Origin: Belliella filtrata
GTDB lineage: Bacteria > Bacteroidota > Bacteroidia > Cytophagales > Cyclobacteriaceae
DNA: 64,000 nt
NCBI RefSeq assembly: GCF_022549775.1
Contig: NZ_JAKZGP010000002.1
Span: 1-64,000 of the forward strand
Reading direction: 5' to 3'
The translations under genes were made by a program, and so were the position numbers. The notes under the pieces are model-generated. The model saw only the letters and a list, made by a program, of their open reading frames with translations. It was not told where the DNA came from and did no database searches. How positions within the stretch are numbered: position 1 is the first letter of the stretch; every line of letters begins with the position of its first letter. Shown here one piece after another: positions 62,206 through 64,000 of the stretch.

Positions 62206-64000
62206 TCACTTAAATGGCATCCATACCTGCATCTCTCCTTCTCCTCGGTTTGCCCAAGCGTAATAGGGGATCAGGGTTAGGTTGGCTCGGTTTGAATAAT
62301 CTTTGTTCAAAGGGTTGTACAGTTTTTTGTTCCAATCTATCTCTGACTGAAAGATTGCTTCTCCTTTAAGCACCAAGAATTTGCTTCCTTTTACATCCAT
62401 CCATTCTGTGGTAAACTCGCTCTCAGTGTCAAATATTAAATCATCCACCTGCTTTCCTTCAGGCAAGTCCATTGATTCTACACAGTACACGATAGGTCCT
62501 CTTTTAACAACGAGTTGGTTTTTGCTCTCTTCTACAAGTGGGTGAGATGCTAGAAATTGTACAGGCATTTCCAATACCAATTCTACTTGATCTCCTTTTC
62601 TCCACTGCCTGGCAATAGGTACATATGTTCCCGATTCAAGTTTATGTTTTTGAATTTCTCCATTCACTTTCAAAGAGGCTTTTTCACACCATCCGGGAAT
62701 TCTCATATGAATAATGAATTCATCTTTTGGAGCTTTATCGATTGTCAAATTGATAGTTTCATCCCATGGATATTCCGTGGCTTGACTAAGTGACAACTGT
62801 TCTCCATTGGGCAACCTTGTATTCAATGAATTGCTTCCAAAAAGATTCACAAAAAGCCCTGTCTCAGAAATGCTGTAGGCATAATTATTCACTTGCGCGA
62901 GGGTTCTTGCTACATTTGGAGCACAGCAATTACTTTTGGAAATGTATCCTTCTCTGGTATTTGGCCACCTAAGCTCATAAGGAAAATCAAGTTTTGCACT
63001 AAGCGGATTATTGTAAAAAAACTCCGTCCCTTGTAAACTGACACCTGATAGGATACTGTTATAAAAATTCAATTCCATCACATCGGTATGCTTTGCATCT
63101 TGAGTGAGCTGCAACATCCTCCAGTTCCATAACATATTACCAATATTGGCACATGTCTCATTGTGCGCTGAAGCATGCGGCAGTTGATAGGCTCTGCCGA
63201 ACGACTGATGGGTTTTTTGAACAAGCGTCGGATCATAGGAAGTACCATCTGGAGAAACACCATCATACAAGGCTCCACATCCTCCATTGACATACATTTT
63301 CCTAAACACTACATCTTCCCAGATTGAAAGAAGGTTTTCCAGTAGGATATCCTCCCCTGTTTCTGCATAAAGATCCGCTACGCCCGCATAGAGGTATGTG
63401 GCCCTTACAGCATGCCCCATAGCCACTTTCTGATCTCTGAATGGGCTTCTATCTTGATTATCATCTGTTCCATCTTCTGTCTTCCCCCTTATATCAATCA
63501 GGTTTTGCGACAACTCCAAATACTTCGGGTCTCTAGTAGTCCTGTACATTTCAGTCACTCCCATATAATGCGAAGGACATATGGCATTTCTGGCCAATTC
63601 TGGTGAAGCATCCTTATAAAAGTCATAGAGAAAATCCGCAACCCCTATGGCTACATTGAGAAAATTATCTTTTCCTGTTGCCCTATAGTGAACGCATGCC
63701 GCAGTCATCAAATGACCCATGTTGTATTTTTCGAAACTCAACTGCTTCTGAACTTCTTCAGGACCAAGAGTACCCCAGCGCTCTTCTATCAGTAAAGGGG
63801 TATGTAAATAACCATCCTCCCTTTGAGCTTTCTTAATCAGAGCAATAGCTCTATCCATTTCCTTGTCAATATCCTTATCCTTTGTCACAGCATAAAGTGA
63901 AGCCATGGCTTCGAATACCTTATAAAAATCCCCATCGTGAAATGAAGGTCCTTTAAATTCCCCTTGAATTTGACCTGCTGCAATCTCAAAATTTCGCACT
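62206..64000 (-). CDS. GH127 (DUF1680) glycosidase, N-terminus beyond the window
   Basis: About 598 residues are visible; the frame is still open at the right edge, and comparison with HypBA1 suggests about 60 N-terminal residues are missing. The cysteine-zinc active site of the family is present: Glu281 and Cys283 in SAHNETCANIG, and Cys358-Cys359 in KSNCCAPN (numbered from the GTG at 63999). FKGPSFHDGDFYKVFEAM and AQREDGYLHTP are typical N-terminal GH127 blocks. The family includes beta-L-arabinofuranosidases and, in Bacteroides RG-II loci, an enzyme acting on an unusual side-chain sugar (aceric acid, from memory). Specificity here is open. Confidence 0.92.
   Translation of the reverse strand, partial: VRNFEIAAGQIQGEFKGPSFHDGDFYKVFEAMASLYAVTKDKDIDKEMDRAIALIKKAQREDGYLHTPLLIEERWGTLGPEEVQKQLSFEKYNMGHLMTAACVHYRATGKDNFLNVAIGVADFLYDFYKDASPELARNAICPSHYMGVTEMYRTTRDPKYLELSQNLIDIRGKTEDGTDDNQDRSPFRDQKVAMGHAVRATYLYAGVADLYAETGEDILLENLLSIWEDVVFRKMYVNGGCGALYDGVSPDGTSYDPTLVQKTHQSFGRAYQLPHASAHNETCANIGNMLWNWRMLQLTQDAKHTDVMELNFYNSILSGVSLQGTEFFYNNPLSAKLDFPYELRWPNTREGYISKSNCCAPNVARTLAQVNNYAYSISETGLFVNLFGSNSLNTRLPNGEQLSLSQATEYPWDETINLTIDKAPKDEFIIHMRIPGWCEKASLKVNGEIQKHKLESGTYVPIARQWRKGDQVELVLEMPVQFLASHPLVEESKNQLVVKRGPIVYCVESMDLPEGKQVDDLIFDTESEFTTEWMDVKGSKFLVLKGEAIFQSEIDWNKKLYNPLNKDYSNRANLTLIPYYAWANRGEGEMQVWMPFK

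Noticed and set aside
1-64000. CRISPR arrays, tRNA, rRNA and riboswitches
   Set aside because: No regularly spaced repeats, cloverleaf signatures or recognisable riboswitch cores were found by reading the sequence; small RNAs cannot be excluded by eye.

Overview
This window comes from the chromosome of a Bacteroidota bacterium, most likely a Cytophagales/Cyclobacteriaceae-type environmental species. The evidence is two SusC/SusD pairs, promoter boxes of the TAnnTTTG type, few recognisable Shine-Dalgarno sequences, many short lipoproteins and low G+C. I saw no rRNA, tRNA or CRISPR array.

Region 1 (about 1-9,600) is accessory DNA. It begins with transposase and RhuM-like remnants (1-316), then an unknown gene (688-1431). 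A leftward row of small lipoprotein or orphan genes follows (7021 down to 1453). One of these genes is split by a complete IS66-family element (2118-4445) with matching terminal repeats and a perfect 8-bp target duplication. Another carries a 4-bp frameshift. On the + strand, a tiny membrane protein and a protein fusing an ABC ATPase to a MutS-like ATPase overlap (7235-9539).

Region 2 (64,000 down to 9,637, all leftward) is a very large pectin utilisation locus. Its enzyme set points to rhamnogalacturonan-II (RG-II): GH140 apiosidase, GH127, two GH78 rhamnosidases, a GH95 with the L-galactosidase-type active-site Thr, GH105, two GH28, two PL1, a GH43, a CE19-like esterase, and GH142-like and sialidase-like proteins that may be split counterparts of a fused RG-II enzyme. 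Signal peptides or lipoboxes place most of these in the periplasm or on the cell surface.

Inside the hydrolase operon lies a cytoplasmic cassette (19,097-25,047): a DHDPS/NAL-type aldolase, an SSS transporter, an iron alcohol dehydrogenase, PdxA2 and a DUF1537 kinase. I propose that it catabolises the RG-II sugar Dha (3-deoxy-D-lyxo-heptulosarate) through D-threuronate and D-threonate to pyruvate plus dihydroxyacetone phosphate. A second cassette (57,761-62,006: aldolase, SSS transporter, FucI-family isomerase) would suit Kdo, through D-arabinose to D-ribulose.

Regulation: four leftward promoters (PL1 operon, SusC-1, ECF sigma factor, aldolase-2 operon) share a two-unit 10-bp direct repeat (about CAGGKARGTW) at exactly the same distance from a TAnnTTTR box. 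This suggests one unseen activator for the whole locus. An ECF sigma / FecR / STN-bearing SusC set (50,318-55,699) adds trans-envelope signalling. Terminators or hairpins follow SusD-1, the sigma gene, SusD-2 and GH127.
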